Below are positions 34,441 through 46,239 of a DNA stretch of 64,000 nt, piece by piece; within the stretch, counting starts at the first letter, position 1; every line of letters begins with the position of its first letter. A model generated the notes under the pieces. The model saw only the letters and a list, made by a program, of their open reading frames with translations, ran no database searches and was not told where the DNA came from. The DNA comes from Armillaria gallica (taxonomy: Eukaryota > Basidiomycota > Agaricomycetes > Agaricales > Physalacriaceae). Made by a program: the position numbers and the translations under genes. The stretch is taken from positions 558,001 through 622,000 of the forward strand of contig JBANDB010000016.1 of assembly GCA_037576215.1 (NCBI GenBank), given 5' to 3'.

Positions 34441-35054
34441 TTTCAAACTACGAACGTATTTTCCATCCACTTCTTGAACTACCCTAGCTTCATGTGAGGC
34501 CGTCTCTATCGTGCAAGGAATGGTACTGCTCGACGTCATATGGTATCCTGTCAGTCTCCTCGCCGATCCGAGCACATTACCTGGAGAGCACTGTCAGAGA
34601 ATGCCTCGAGACCCCCGCCGGGCAGCAGGAATGGACGACCGAAACATGTGCCGCTTTCGGGGATGCGAAAGACGCGTCTGACTGGAGCCCTGTATAATGG
34701 ACGGCGGCTGCGTCATCCTGGAGGCATCATTATCCTGCAGACACAATGTTGTATCATGCGATATCAGCGAGCATCGTTGTATTGGCGACATTTGGCTACA
34801 ACAACACATCCATCCTTGGACGCGATGAACTTGAGAATCGCTCCAGGTATACTGTCCGCCGATAGTGATCGGTTTTTTCCCTACCGGTAGTTCTATATGC
34901 TGCTCACTGTGATGGGGCCCCCTGTATCCAATATGAAGCTTCTGTCATCCCCCCACTGTACACGCGTTAAATGATGGTGACGGATATACAGTTGCAGCGT
35001 CTCTTGTCTCCCTCCACTACATTCGCACTGCTACCCTTCCATTTCTCCATACCA
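34441..35054. other. No recognised gene
   Basis: Short overlapping frames only. The last 100 bases are presumably the 5' flank of the NACHT pseudogene. Confidence 0.35.
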
Positions 35055-36927
35055 ATGGACCCCGCCTCCCTTCTAACTGATATTCCGACCCTCATCATCT
35101 AAGGCTACAACTACTTCAAAGATGTCCAGCATGCGCCAAAGGCATGCTCGGAGATGATGGAAGATCTCCATATCGCCCGGGCTATGTTAGTGGAGCAACA
35201 TAGACAAGTGGAGGACAAAGAGAAGGTTCGTCAGTCTGCATCGCTGCGGAATTACAAAACGACCTTGGATCGGTTGGATAGCCGTTTTGAAAGTGTATCG
35301 CAATCCAAAATTCAAGTTTACCTTCAAGACATGCTTCAAGTGGGTTCCGTCGGACGAGAAGAAAATCAGAGCGCTTTGCGACGATCTGAAGCAAAAATTC
35401 TGGGAAATTTTCAGCCTCTTCTGATCCAGATTGCGTAGGTGTTCTTTAGTTCATTTGTCACTTGCTAATCTGACGCCTTCCCTTTAGGAGAGGATTGGAC
35501 GATATAGATAAGCGCCAGCAGGAAATCGAGGCTAAGAAAACATCCAAGGAACGATGTAATCTCACAAAATCCCAGTATGTTTGTTGCACGTTCTTACCGA
35601 AAGATATCGTACCAGCCGAATGTCTCCAAAACGTCGTGAAATGGCTGGAGCCCCTAAATTTCGAGGTGAAGCTGCGAGAAGTGCGCGAACGACGCCAGCC
35701 CCAAACCTGTGAATGGCTTCCTTCACAAGACCAATTTGTCTCGTGGTATTCGTCTGGTTCCTTTCTATGGCTGAACGGTATACGTGATCAACATATCATA
35801 CCATCCTGACTCGGATGTTTCCCAGCAGGTAGCGGCAAAACAGTCCTCGCGTAAGGCCCGCATCTCTACGACTCTCACTGAGTTACGTATACAGGTCATT
35901 TCTCATTGATTATTTGAAAAAAAGAAACAAAGAGTCACAAGCGATGAGGTCGTTTTGTTTGCTTTCGCAGACTTCCAGGATGTGCGAAGCACCGATGTAG
36001 TCGTATTGCTGCGCACGCTACTCGCACAGCTCCTCGACCACTGTAAACCGGAAGTCTTTGTAAAGGACCGGGACTTTGCCGAGTTGGAGAAGACCATGCA
36101 GCGGCATCAAGCGGATCCGCCTGAACTTGTCCAATATTTCGTCGAGTCACTGGGAAAAGCAAGCACACCTTGGAAGCGTATATTTATCGTCCTTGATGCT
36201 CTTGATGGGTGCGCCCAGAGCAGCCGGAGAGAATCTATAGCAGCTATTCGAAAACTGGCGTCTGCAGGTTCCAAAATTTCCGTTTTTGTTACCATCGGAA
36301 GGGAGCAGGATATCACAGACGTCCTGAGCAATGTCCCTACTATCTCTCTCGTTGTCGTAAATCAGAGAGTCGACGGTGATATAGGAAGATTTATCGAGGA
36401 CAAAATGAACAACTCTTATCTTCCGCTTGCACGTCTTCGTGAATCAGTTCGTATACATATCACATCAACTCTTCTGGAGAAGGCCAACGGCATGTAAGTA
36501 CGATCACTACTGCCATCTGAAGTCTTTTGACTTCTCAATAGGTTCCGCTTGGTCGACTGTCAGCTACAGTCCTTGGCAAAAGCGAAATTCGAAAGTGACA
36601 TCGACGAGATACCCGGAAATCTTCCTAGTGACTTAGATTCGATGTTCTTCAAACCGTTGAAGGAGAGGTCAGTGCGCTGTGAAAATAGTCCAGCGCACGC
36701 TTTGGTGGTTGGTGGTGTCGCACCGGCGGTTACGTCTTGCAGAGTTCATCCAGACTGTCATGGTAGAAGCAGGAAGAGACTCACCGAACACGGACTTGAA
36801 GCCTCTGAGTGGCGAGCATCTTTTGGAGATGTGCTCAAGTCTGGTCCGCTATGACACCGAGACAGATATCCTAATGTTATGCCATGCTTCTTTGCAGGTG
36901 CGAAATTCAACATCGAGCTGTGATTGA
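35055..36927 (+). pseudogene. NACHT NTPase (NLR-like), truncated and broken
   Basis: The start MDPASLLTDIPTLII at 35055 hits an in-frame TAA at 35100. It then continues GYNYFKDVQHAPKACSEMME. A frameshift near 35310 separates this from FKTCFKWVPSDEKKIRALC. After an intron (about 35438-35487) comes the pre-NACHT block VVKWLEPLNFEVKLREVRER. A split P-loop GSGKTVLA (35829-35850) lies between two introns. A 1-nt loss in an A-run near 35917 breaks the join to LFAFADFQDVRSTDVVVLLR. Walker-B-like IFIVLDALDG and the MFRLVDCQLQSL-type block follow, then LMLCHASLQ. The C-terminal repeat domain (ankyrin or WD40 in relatives) is missing. No functional product is expected. Confidence 0.7.
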
Positions 36928-36959
36928 CATTAAGCTGAGCGCCCTCGCTAGGATTTTTT

Positions 36960-37420
36960 ATTTTCAGACCATCTCGAAGCAACACCGTATCATAACTACC
37001 ATATTCCGTCATTTTTATTCCTGGGATGCATTCATTCCAGGACATTATAGGCAGCACTAATTAGGCTATCGCATACTACTTACTCTAATACTCAATCCTA
37101 TGCTCACCACCGAGGCTCCCATGAGGGCCAGAGACCTATTTAAGTGTACTGTATACGCTTACCACCGAGTGATAGCGATACTCTTTGACTCATCTGCGCT
37201 TTGTATTATCTCGCTCATCCTCCTCCTCGGCTATCTCGTACTCGAGGATCTGACGGTGTCGTATTCACAAGTGATACTTTCATCTGTCACCGTGCGTTCC
37301 TTCTCTTTTTTTTCTGCAGAAGGTTGGTTAGTGACACGGGGATCTTCAGTTCACTTGCGTTCGGCGCGTACTCCAGTGCAGACTAGTCCATTTGGATGAC
37401 TATACAGTATTGGGCGTTAC
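36960..37420 (+). pseudogene. 7-TM membrane protein relic, copy B
   Basis: The plus strand encodes, with breaks, LTTEAPMRARDLFKCTVYAY, then HRVIAILFDSSALCIISLIL and LLGYLVLEDLTVSYSQVILS followed by SVT. This matches YRRVIAILIE..YLVRDDLMALYPQMILSSVT of the relic at 46240-46790. The following ~100 bp (GIAPMLIVARVALGQ region) is deleted. Its 3' flank (GATCTTCAGTTCACTTGCG) is shared with the other two relics and lies just downstream of an F-box gene in each case. Confidence 0.5.
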
Positions 37421-37567
37421 TACGGACGATACTAAAAGCGATGATCTAGGGTCATAAATATTACAGTCCTGGTTTTTTTATACTGGTTCTCGTCGCATAC
37501 TTTGAATAACTTACTAAAATTACACTCTTTCTTTTGCTATAGATACTTCAAATTGTACGTCTGATCG

Positions 37568-39163
37568 CTATTGCAGCATCCTGTACATGATAAACCCTTC
37601 ATCGCACAAATCCTTCCAACGCGCAGTCACGTCAGGATCGACTGGCGGTATGATAGTCGGTACCCACAGTTGAAGTGCCTGCAGTACTACACGCGTGGAC
37701 GCAGCCTGCCTAGGCCTCCGAGACTGCACCATGTCAACAAAAGAGGTCGACACATACGGTTCCTCATTTGTGAACCGGAAAGCCAGCGTGGTGAGTTTGG
37801 GAACGATATCGGGGTTGGTATTTGCGTTGAGCCCGAGAAATATCCCATCGATGGCAGGTACCGGCGGGAAGGACAGTGAAAGCCTGGATAGCGATGCCGT
37901 TGTTTTGAGAAGAGCAACTAAATCGGCCTGTGCCTCGACAGAGATGGGGAACGATACATTGATAGTGAGGACTTGCAATCTGCTAGCTGTCAAGCCGCGT
38001 AGAGAAGTAGGAACCCGAACTAATGGATGCTTGTATGTCATGGTCAAGCATCCCAGAGCAGGAAACTCCATATGTGAAAGAAAATGGATAATGCCTCCTT
38101 CTGGAACGATATCCGAATCGAGAATCTCTTCAACCTCGTGTACATGAAGACTATGAAGACGCTGGTGAGATGAAGGAGGGACCGCCTCATCAACCACCGA
38201 ATCCTCGTCACATTGTAAGGAAATCCACACCATAGCCGGCGCAAGCTTCAAAACATCGATATAGCTGGTCGTCCAATCGTTCCCAACATAGTCGGTGAGC
38301 TGAGACCATGGTAGGTTTATCTGTTTGGTGGCGTCGGGTGCTCCTTCTATAGAGACGCTGCGAAGCAGTGGGGCATACTCGAAGGCATCGAATATAGGCT
38401 TCACCAACGCATCAGGTAACTCGGGAATATCGTCGTCAATGAATTCGATGGAAAGACGCTTCAAACGATGGAGGGAGCCTCTGACGGCGGAAAAGGCGTG
38501 TAGTGAGTCATAGGGAATGGATATTGAAAGATCGGTCCACTGTGGTGCGCTCAAGAGAAGAACAGGAATGAGATGACTGTCTGAAATTTCCATTGTGCTG
38601 TATATGGAGAGGGTGATATCGTGCATCGCAGACCGTAGAAGATATGTTTGAAGGAGATAGTGGCATGGCAGCTCGTTGTCATACAGGTCAAAATCCAGCG
38701 TAATGGATGACCAAAGCCGAGATGTCGACAGCGCGATGCTCCTCCAGTCCCTGCAGACCTGAGAAAGATGCAGCGGTGCAAACTGCCTACTACTCAACGT
38801 GTCCGTTACCTTCCCCGAGGTGGCCAAACACGTCAAGAAGACTTCGCGTATGATGTCCTCTGGAACCCTAAGGATAGGGCGTACGATCGTCCTGTATGAC
38901 TCAATCGTGCGTTCGACGCGCCTTTTCTCATTCAAAAGCACATCGAGCGTAGCATATGCTTGCGCTATCCGTTCCTCCAGTCCGCCTAGACACTCTTGGC
39001 CTTTGCCTATAGCACTCTCTAGCTGAGCGTGTTCGCCTGGAAGAGGAGGGGTATTCGATTTCAACAATTCATCCATCCGCGAGGCTGTCAGATCGGCAAC
39101 CTCGAATGAAAGAGGAAGGTTGTCTTGTCTGTTGTAGCCACATTGCGGGCAAGAGGCAGACAT
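37568..39163 (-). CDS. F-box protein, intact copy
   Basis: 531 aa. MSASCPQCGYNRQDNLPLSF gives the CxxCGYN knuckle. A helical segment (LEERIAQAYATLDVLLNEKR) precedes the F-box-like motif ILRVPEDIIREVFLTCL, with LSQVCRDWRSIALSTSRLWS after it. The LRR-like half contains LPWSQLTDYVGNDWTTSYID. The upstream intron (GTAAAC..CGTAG) ends directly before the ATG. It is closest to the copy at 46869-48488 (shared N-terminus and upstream sequence), which implies a recent duplication. Confidence 0.85.
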   Translation of the reverse strand: MSASCPQCGYNRQDNLPLSFEVADLTASRMDELLKSNTPPLPGEHAQLESAIGKGQECLGGLEERIAQAYATLDVLLNEKRRVERTIESYRTIVRPILRVPEDIIREVFLTCLATSGKVTDTLSSRQFAPLHLSQVCRDWRSIALSTSRLWSSITLDFDLYDNELPCHYLLQTYLLRSAMHDITLSIYSTMEISDSHLIPVLLLSAPQWTDLSISIPYDSLHAFSAVRGSLHRLKRLSIEFIDDDIPELPDALVKPIFDAFEYAPLLRSVSIEGAPDATKQINLPWSQLTDYVGNDWTTSYIDVLKLAPAMVWISLQCDEDSVVDEAVPPSSHQRLHSLHVHEVEEILDSDIVPEGGIIHFLSHMEFPALGCLTMTYKHPLVRVPTSLRGLTASRLQVLTINVSFPISVEAQADLVALLKTTASLSRLSLSFPPVPAIDGIFLGLNANTNPDIVPKLTTLAFRFTNEEPYVSTSFVDMVQSRRPRQAASTRVVLQALQLWVPTIIPPVDPDVTARWKDLCDEGFIMYRMLQ

Positions 39164-39349
39164 CTACGGTGATAATCAGATGCGAGTAGCAGAATGAGAT
39201 GAAAAAGTTTACTTTGGAACTGAACGTTTCAAGTGAGTGATTGTGAGCGATCGTAGCGAAAGATCGATGGCTCGTAGATGCCAGTGGACCAGAGGTAAGC
39301 CAGAGGAGATTGTCCGAGGTAAATACCCTGCTGAGTGAAGATATCGCGA

Positions 39350-39370
39350 CTCTGGAGGGCCAGCTGTACA
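39350..39370. promoter_or_regulatory. F-box upstream element, diverged copy
   Basis: CTCTGGAGGGCCAGCTG follows GGTAAATACCCTGCTGAGTG, about 190 bp upstream of the F-box start at 39163. It corresponds to CTCTCAAGGGCCGGCTG after GGTAAATACCCTGCTTATC at 48.6 kb. Confidence 0.4.
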
Positions 39371-39483
39371 AAGACAATATGTTGGCAGTTGGGCGACGGG
39401 GACAGAGACACTGAGAATGGAGGGAGGAGTGGAGAGTTGCTGCGATGAGGCCCGGGCTTGGAATCAAGGCTATTTATCCCCAA

Positions 39484-42400
39484 GTCCGGACACCGGCCCG
39501 GCTTGTCTTTTCACCATCATCATCACTGATTTCTACACTCCGCCCTCGATTATCACCGCAAAGTGCTAGCTTGGCGCAATATATCATTCCCTGAAGAAGC
39601 TTCGCGCACTGTATATAGTCGGTGCATAGCAAAATATCCATGTGTCGAGCGTTTTTACTGATTTTCTACCTAGAAAAGATGATATCTCTTACCATCTTTT
39701 CTGATGGGGAGAGCATATATGGACGCAAAAGGTAATCCCAGGCAAGACTTGCTTCTTTTATGAGCTGCCGGGGCACGGAAAATGACGGTGTAGCAGGTTC
39801 GAATCGCTGGCCTTTCAAACTGGTAGCCTTCTCGTATTTTCGCACGGTCTTCTTCCTACCTATCCTCTGAGCATCGAGGCCCCGGTTTTCGATGGTCGCT
39901 GGATGCAGCACTGCTAAGCAGCTAAGGGCTAAGGTTGTCAATTAGGAGAAAGATCCGGAAGCTGTGTATCACTGTGAAATCAACGGCGTGTGCTAGATTC
40001 GCTTCTGTTCGCTTCGCTTCTTTGCGTTGACTAAGTTTTCTGTAGGTACGACGACCCTCGAAGAACCCATGTTACCTATGACATCTTCAGCATCTCAATC
40101 ATAAATCGCTGTCCAGTATTTATCAGCCCAACACCCTTAGGAATTTTCGACTACATTCGGACGTTTCCCAGACGACAGTCGAGAATAGGACAGGGAAATA
40201 TGAAGGCTGGAACAGTTCACGGTGTAGTATCTCCCTCTTTCATATCACATCTGCGGGGATCGAGTCACGGAAGCCCCGAACAATCTCATTAGTCAGACCA
40301 TGGGAATCTCAGTTAGTGTGTGCCACAGTGTGGATGTCTTTTTTGGCTGTGTGCGGATCGATAAGCGCTGTGTTATCGATAGTATGCAGGCGCTATTGCT
40401 CCTACCGTTGCACAGCTGATAGACTACAGCCGAACAGTGCACCGACACATGTGTATCAACGTCGAACCTGCTCAATCCTAATGAGTCTCGTTCCCTTTCC
40501 TCGCCATATTCATCTTTTAAAACTATTTAACGTGTTGCTGTCAGCCAGAATTTCTGCAGCAAATGACATCAAGTCGCGTTTGCTTCATTTCAAACTCTAC
40601 GGCGAGTCCGCGACCGACGGATTTTCAACATCATCGTTTCTTCCACTGGTTGTGTGTCTTACAATTTCCCAGCCAACTTGAATCGTCTTCACTGGAATAG
40701 TTGCCGGGGGCCTGTCAGATCTTTTGGTGCTGTAATAAACATAGTTCACCAACTCGGCAGGATGATATAGATGATATTCGTCAAGTGTCACGCATGCGCG
40801 ATATGTCACAGTCACGTGAAGGAGTAACGGCCCTTTTCTGATTCTTGATTCAAAAACAGGTGCATTCAGCTCGCTCTTGACTGCACACGATCAGCCTAGC
40901 ATCCTTTGCTTCGCACAATGCGGCCACGCAAGCATATATACTAGACTGTTTTGATATACCCGTGGACCAAAAGATGTCTGATTTAGCTTCGAGAGTCGAG
41001 ACTGGATAGATAACAGAAAAAACCTGAGGTCGGGACTCGGAAATGGTGGAGTGCTTTGCACATAGTCTTGCACTAGCACGCGATGCATCGCAAGGCCGAA
41101 CACACATCGTGTATCAAGAAATCGAGCATGTCTGGTCCGTAGACGCACGCAAAGTCGGGTGAGGGACAGCAGGTGGGGGGACGGGCCCAGGATATCCCTT
41201 GGGGTTCTCCGTATTTGCATGTCTTTCGAGACCGTAGGAATAGATGAATCAGTCACGAGAGACGATGCTGGCAGGCAACCCACGAGCGTATGCGTTTGCC
41301 ATGTCAGCTCGGGATGGCTGAGGATCACCCGACCCTGCTTGAAAGAGGATGGGTGTGGAAGTTTGCCGCTGTGAGCAGTCAATGTCAGCAAGCGCCATAG
41401 ATTCATATCGTTGATACACGCTTACCCAAGATGACGTTGTTCATCCGGATTCCTGGACGGTTCAAATTTATTGACGCGTTCGGTCCTGGCATTCTTTGAT
41501 TCATAGTCGCTCCCTTTGTGATCTATGCTTTGGTCATCCTGTTGTGCACTGGCGACGTAGACGAAACCATCCTGTTCGCAGTAATGGGACAGATTAATAA
41601 AGGAGTCGGTCCTTGCGATTTGGAATGCCCCTTCGTTCGGCCTCGTCAAGGAGTAAGAATGCTATACTGGGGCGAAACGCCAGCCCCCGCCTTTGGGCAG
41701 TGAGGAACCAGTGGCCAGAGGGTACCGGCCCCAGAGCCGTTGACGGCGCACTTGTGGAGAATGAGGCGACGGCTGGTGATGATAGCGCAGGTGACCCCGA
41801 CGTAATTATGCAGAGTGGTCCGACGAAGATGTCGTGTACGACGGACCCTTAGCTGAAAGCGAGGATTCAATTGAGATTCGTAGTGAGGCGGACGAGTAGT
41901 AAATTCCGTTGACTATAAACGTCGAGGAGATGTACAAGGCAGATTTTGTATAACATTTGTAGTTCATCTATTGCAAGCACAGTTCCGCTGGCGTCATTGA
42001 GTGCTCAAGCATGGGTAGGAGAGTGTTTGAGGGCTCCACAACGTCGCGTCGATGGGTACTTGTGGTAGGCGGGCACCGAGGGTAACGATCGTGATTCCCA
42101 TGCGATTCCTATGCTCAGCCGGCCGTTCAGGTAGGGGAAGGCCTGAAGAGAAGTCCTGACTTAGCCCAATATGTCCATCGCGAAAAGATGCCCTAAAAGA
42201 GCCGCGAGATATGCGTCATAGGAGAACTGCGACTCAAGGACATACCTATCCGTTCTTCTGTTCATAGCCTCCTATTAAAATGGTCTACTCTATGATCTGT
42301 GAAGCTTCCTTATGAACCATCACACTGCTGCGAGACATTGTCCTTGCTAGCCACTTCGTAGACCGATATCACTCCCGTGTAAAGTTTGAGTATGGATTGT

Positions 42401-42679
42401 TTCGTTTCACACTGATTCTTCACTACCTGCATATATGCTATTCAGATATCGCGCGCTAGAAACACTGTTGAGAATCCACCCTGAATCCAATAGACAAAAA
42501 TATAGCCTGGAAAGTCCAGCTTTATTATATACTCGCAGAACTCGTATCTGTATATAACAGAAATCCCAGACGATGGTAGGTCACGGGATGTACCTTGAGA
42601 AAAGGCTCATCAAGCGTTCCAAATCGACTTGCAAAATATTACTTACCCCGGTACAGCATCTACCATCAAACGGAAAGCA
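39484..42679. other. Long region without a recognised gene
   Basis: Open frames up to 171 codons (41406-40891, -) overlap others and show no domain. Bases 41826-41900 encode an acidic stretch (DEDVVYDGPLAESEDSIEI) ending in a stop, which might be the last exon of an unidentified plus-strand gene. A B-box-like GGTTCGAATC near 39796 is not part of a foldable tRNA. No repeats were recognised. Confidence 0.35.
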
Positions 42680-43098
42680 ATATCCCAACAGTGGTGCACC
42701 CGCTGTTACAGCCGAGCCATGCAGGCATGTAACATGTTGATAGATCTCGATTTCGCTCACACTCTTCTCGTGAGGGCTGCATGAAAGAGGCGGCGACAAC
42801 CTTCCTCTTCCGTCGCTAGTAGTCATCCAAAGGTCGGGCGACCGAGAGTGGTTGCATTTGCCGACGTCATCGAGAGGCTTTGTTATTCTCTGCAAACACC
42901 TCTCCCCCTGAGGACGTCGTCATCGTTGTTGCTCTCTAAAAGTCAGGACGGTGATGCGTCCTCTGACGACCAGCGAAGCATGCCGAGCTATAAAAAGACG
43001 AGAAGTATTTCAGCCGTCCAGACTTGTGTATTTGAGGGGACGGTATATGGAGCTCCATGCCATCGAGGGCGACACCTGGGAGCTGCTCATTGCATAGG
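42680..43098 (+). pseudogene. DUF6699-family pseudogene
   Basis: The order matches the gene at 27465: VHPLLQPS at the start, a GCATGAAAGAGGCGGCGACA segment equivalent to INEAATN, AAAGGTCGGGCGACCGAGAG equivalent to QRSGDRE, and the end RYMELHAIEGDTWELLIA before TAG at 43098. About 28 bp is deleted at the PSLAIVHRKLPWP block, and several frame shifts and stops are present. The N-terminal part is missing. Confidence 0.55.
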
Positions 43099-43959
43099 AT
43101 GAGCAGGTCGCGTCTATGTGGGTGCCGGGATATTTATTCGATGATGCAAGTTGTTGGAGACTCAACCGTCACTATAAGTATGTATCAGCTACGCTCAACA
43201 GATAAATACAACGGACTAACTTTACATGAGCTGGAATGGGCTATCTTGGCGTCACCTGCCGTAATAAGTGCCAGCGCATGAAAGGGGAGTAGCCGTCAAC
43301 GTCGAGAGCAGTTAGCTCCATAAGCCTGAACCCGGAAAATGGGGTTAGGGTCACGTCTCGCGGTGGAAGGGAAATCGTTTGTCCTGTACTAGTCTCCCAA
43401 TCGCTGGCAGACCCAAAGATGTTCTAATCACTGATGAAGCCCTTTTTGCGGAGGCGATCTACCTCATCAAGCGCCGAGGCAGGCAAAGGATTCAATGTAG
43501 GCATCAGCCTCCTGCTCCGTTGTGCCGTGAGCGACCACTGCGAGAAATGGCCTGGCATTGGACATTCTTGCTATCCCGAGTGCGAACCTGGTAGCAACCT
43601 AATTCTCTCTTCTTGAGTGTTGCGTCAATTCGACATCACAATCGCAGTCGCAACACCGGAACCTTGACATCTTGACCCTATTATAGCTAGTGAATACAGT
43701 GGAGAAGATGTTGGTTCATACGGGGACTCGGTGGGGCAAAGCTGTGACAGGGAGAACACGGGCCGAATGCGACATTGTATCAAGGAGGTCAGGAGTGGTT
43801 CCACATATCGCTTGGCACCAAGGTGCGCAGTCGTATACATTGCAAAGTGCGGCATCCAGAAAGCAGGTTGAGTAGACTAAGGCAGGCTAAAAAATTATCA
43901 CTATTAGAACTTGATTACTTCAATAAAAGCACCCACTACCCACTTTGATCCACCGCGAC
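43099..43959. other. Module-shared intergenic region
   Basis: Bases 43126-43220 match 28268-28350 (GGATATTTATT, ATGTATCAGCTACG, TCAACAG). No gene was recognised; this is the counterpart of 28230-29587. Confidence 0.4.
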
Positions 43960-44346
43960 ATGAGCACGGCATCCTCTCAGAATATTTCCTCCATCGCGAT
44001 GGCCACCAAGGCTGTCGCGCGAGGCGCATCTCAGCTACCAGCAACGAATCCTCCCGACCGTAGCCCAATTACTATGACAGTATCCTTCGTCATCAGTATG
44101 CTTCTCGTTACGGCCATGTTGATATTGAAGGTCCAAAAGCTAAATGCTACGGTGCGGTGGCGGGAGTTGGGGGATGCTCATGAAGGGCCACTTGAAGTGA
44201 ATGCCGCCGTGTATGGGGACGAAAAGGAAACACTGCCGAAAGGCGCGGCGGAGACAGCGCTTGTTGAAGAGGCGCAGGTGGGAAACATCGTGCCGGTGAA
44301 CGATACCACGTTTGATCGCAGGGAAAAAGAGCGACCAGTCAGTTGA
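43960..44346 (+). CDS. Small single-pass membrane protein, paralog 2
   Basis: 128 aa from MSTASSQNISSIAMATKAVA. One hydrophobic helix (ITMTVSFVISMLLVTAMLIL, about residues 38-57) is followed by KVQKLNATVRWRELGD and an acidic tail. Shared features with the gene at 29588: Ser/Thr-rich N-terminus, helix position, RW-E-GD, AAVYGDEKE/TVYEAKKK, and VGNIVPVNDTT/AGNVVRVDDTT. The frame is intact, although the DUF6699 copy beside it is broken. That suggests the membrane protein is kept under selection separately. Family and function unknown. Confidence 0.55.
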   Translation: MSTASSQNISSIAMATKAVARGASQLPATNPPDRSPITMTVSFVISMLLVTAMLILKVQKLNATVRWRELGDAHEGPLEVNAAVYGDEKETLPKGAAETALVEEAQVGNIVPVNDTTFDRREKERPVS

Positions 44347-46239
44347 AGACGAAAAACAGTGATCGAAAAAAGCGGTAGCACAGGTACGGTACTGTTATAT
44401 CAGAGAGACAGTGAGCGCTGATTTCATTGTACAGCCTGGAAAGTGCACGTACCCGCTGCTGTTGTCACCGGTCATTTTCCCATTCATGATCATCTCTTCC
44501 ATTCGCTCCTTTATCATCGATATTGCTTCTTGAAGGTCGTCACTGGTCTTATCGTCTTACACTAGAATACCTGTTAAGTATATATACGTTCACGGAAAAT
44601 GTGCTCACGTTAATTACCATCTTGGCTACCTAAATTTGGACACAAGTTTGGTCGTAGTCCTACAGGCTTCAGTCTTGGCCGGTGTAGAATCGAAATTCCC
44701 GTCCATAACGACTCGCAAATTTCAAGATTATCATCTAGTGCCTGGTAATTGGTTTGACCTAGCTGTACGAAACGAGTGATGAGTAATTTTCAATGCGTTG
44801 TTTACAGGCAGCGGTCACCTTCAGCTACTTGTTCAGCTACGCGTAATGGTGGTGTATCGCAGGAGAATTGTGAGCAGACGGATACGTCTGGTCCTCCATC
44901 GCCTGCTGCTGCCGTTACTGAATGTCTAATCCTGAGAAGAGTTGGTTAGGAGAAATTCAACAAAAGTATTGGAACACTGACGCACGAGCAGCTTGTGGTA
45001 TGCTGTCCGCAGAGCAAGGTCGTAGGTCAGACAGTGGTAGTGGTTATGAAGAGCAATGATTTATGCCGAGAGGCCGATCCTCGGACTTTGGAGGTTTGTC
45101 CCGGCATTTGCGGCAACAACCGAACTTGGAGCACGAAATTCGAATCCTTTCTCCCGTCCTTGTTGGCTTCGAATTTAACCCCCAGAATTTCTATTCTCAT
45201 ACTGTACATCCACAAAATGTGACTCTAATAGGTACTGCAGTCCCCCAGCACTCGAATTCACTACCGTTGAATGCCAGGGCTTAATCAAGTGCTCTGAGAA
45301 AGAAACAGGCTTATGGGGGCAAAACCATGAAATCGTATACGCGTCATTCTTGTCTGAAATAATATTCCAGCTCGCGATTCGATCCAATGCCCTTAAGAGG
45401 TTTCCATCATCCAGCTCTCGGTACATTGGTCTGAGGCTACCCGAAGAACCAGAATTTTTCCGAGATGCTCTCCATTTCTCGTACGGAGGTCAGAGTCAAT
45501 GAAATCTATTTATTCTCGCATCTAACCTACCCAGTATCAGTTATCATCGCCCATGTCGGATACTGACGGACTGTCTCCAGATTTCTTACGCAGAGTCTGC
45601 TATAAATATCTTAACGCGACATTAGTTGAGTCTTTTCCTCATGGTAAACTTTAATAAGTGTTTAATCCTTCCCACCTCACCCATAAGCGTAGGAATGTGT
45701 ATCTTCATTTTCATCATCGACTTCAACAAGCTATGTGAGCCAGTCTATTCATTCTTTGATTATCCTTGAAGCCATCGCTATCACCAGTCTCCAAGCACAA
45801 TACCCAGACATATACTCACCTTTGCGCCCTCTTTGTGGTGCCTTTTGGCAGCGGTTCATCTCGCCCTTCGCTGGAACCTGCTACGGTCATCATCTGTTAT
45901 CCATGGGCCAGAACATTCATAAGTGTACATGGCCCTCGCATCCCGTAATACTCTCCCCGCTCGAGCTACCTATTCTGTAACATCGAGCGTCAACATCCTG
46001 AAACGGATACCGTATCATGGTAAGTACGGCATTACCTTAACAGCTATCCAAAACTGGTACTGAAATTAATAATGAGATCTGGCGATGTTAGACCTTCTGG
46101 AACCAGAAATGGAGAATCATAATTGTATCCGTTCTTTGTATCATCGGCGGCACCAGTCAGTTTTCCCAACTCTTCGATTTCCCCTTTCCTCTGATATCCT
46201 TCTTCTACATCATACAGAATCTCTACGCTCTCGGGACGC
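44347..46239. other. Module-shared region without a clear gene
   Basis: Patches match copy A: 44575-44605 with 30230-30260, and 45432-45480 with 30998-31040 (EPEFFRDALHFSYG in one frame). The frame 45735-45980 has no recognised domain. It may be part of the 7-TM relic's N-terminal half. Confidence 0.35.

Noticed and set aside
39790..39812. B-box-like GGTTCGAATC suggesting a tRNA gene
   Set aside because: The flanking bases do not form a T stem, and no acceptor or anticodon arm is found upstream.
40891..41406. 171-codon minus-strand frame
   Set aside because: No domain, basic low-information composition, and overlapped by other frames.
42036..42060. Possible eighth copy of the 36-bp motif (TCGCGTCGATGGGT)
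   Set aside because: Only the central TCGCGTCGATGG matches; the GGCCGGAAAA and GCGTGGGAA parts are missing.
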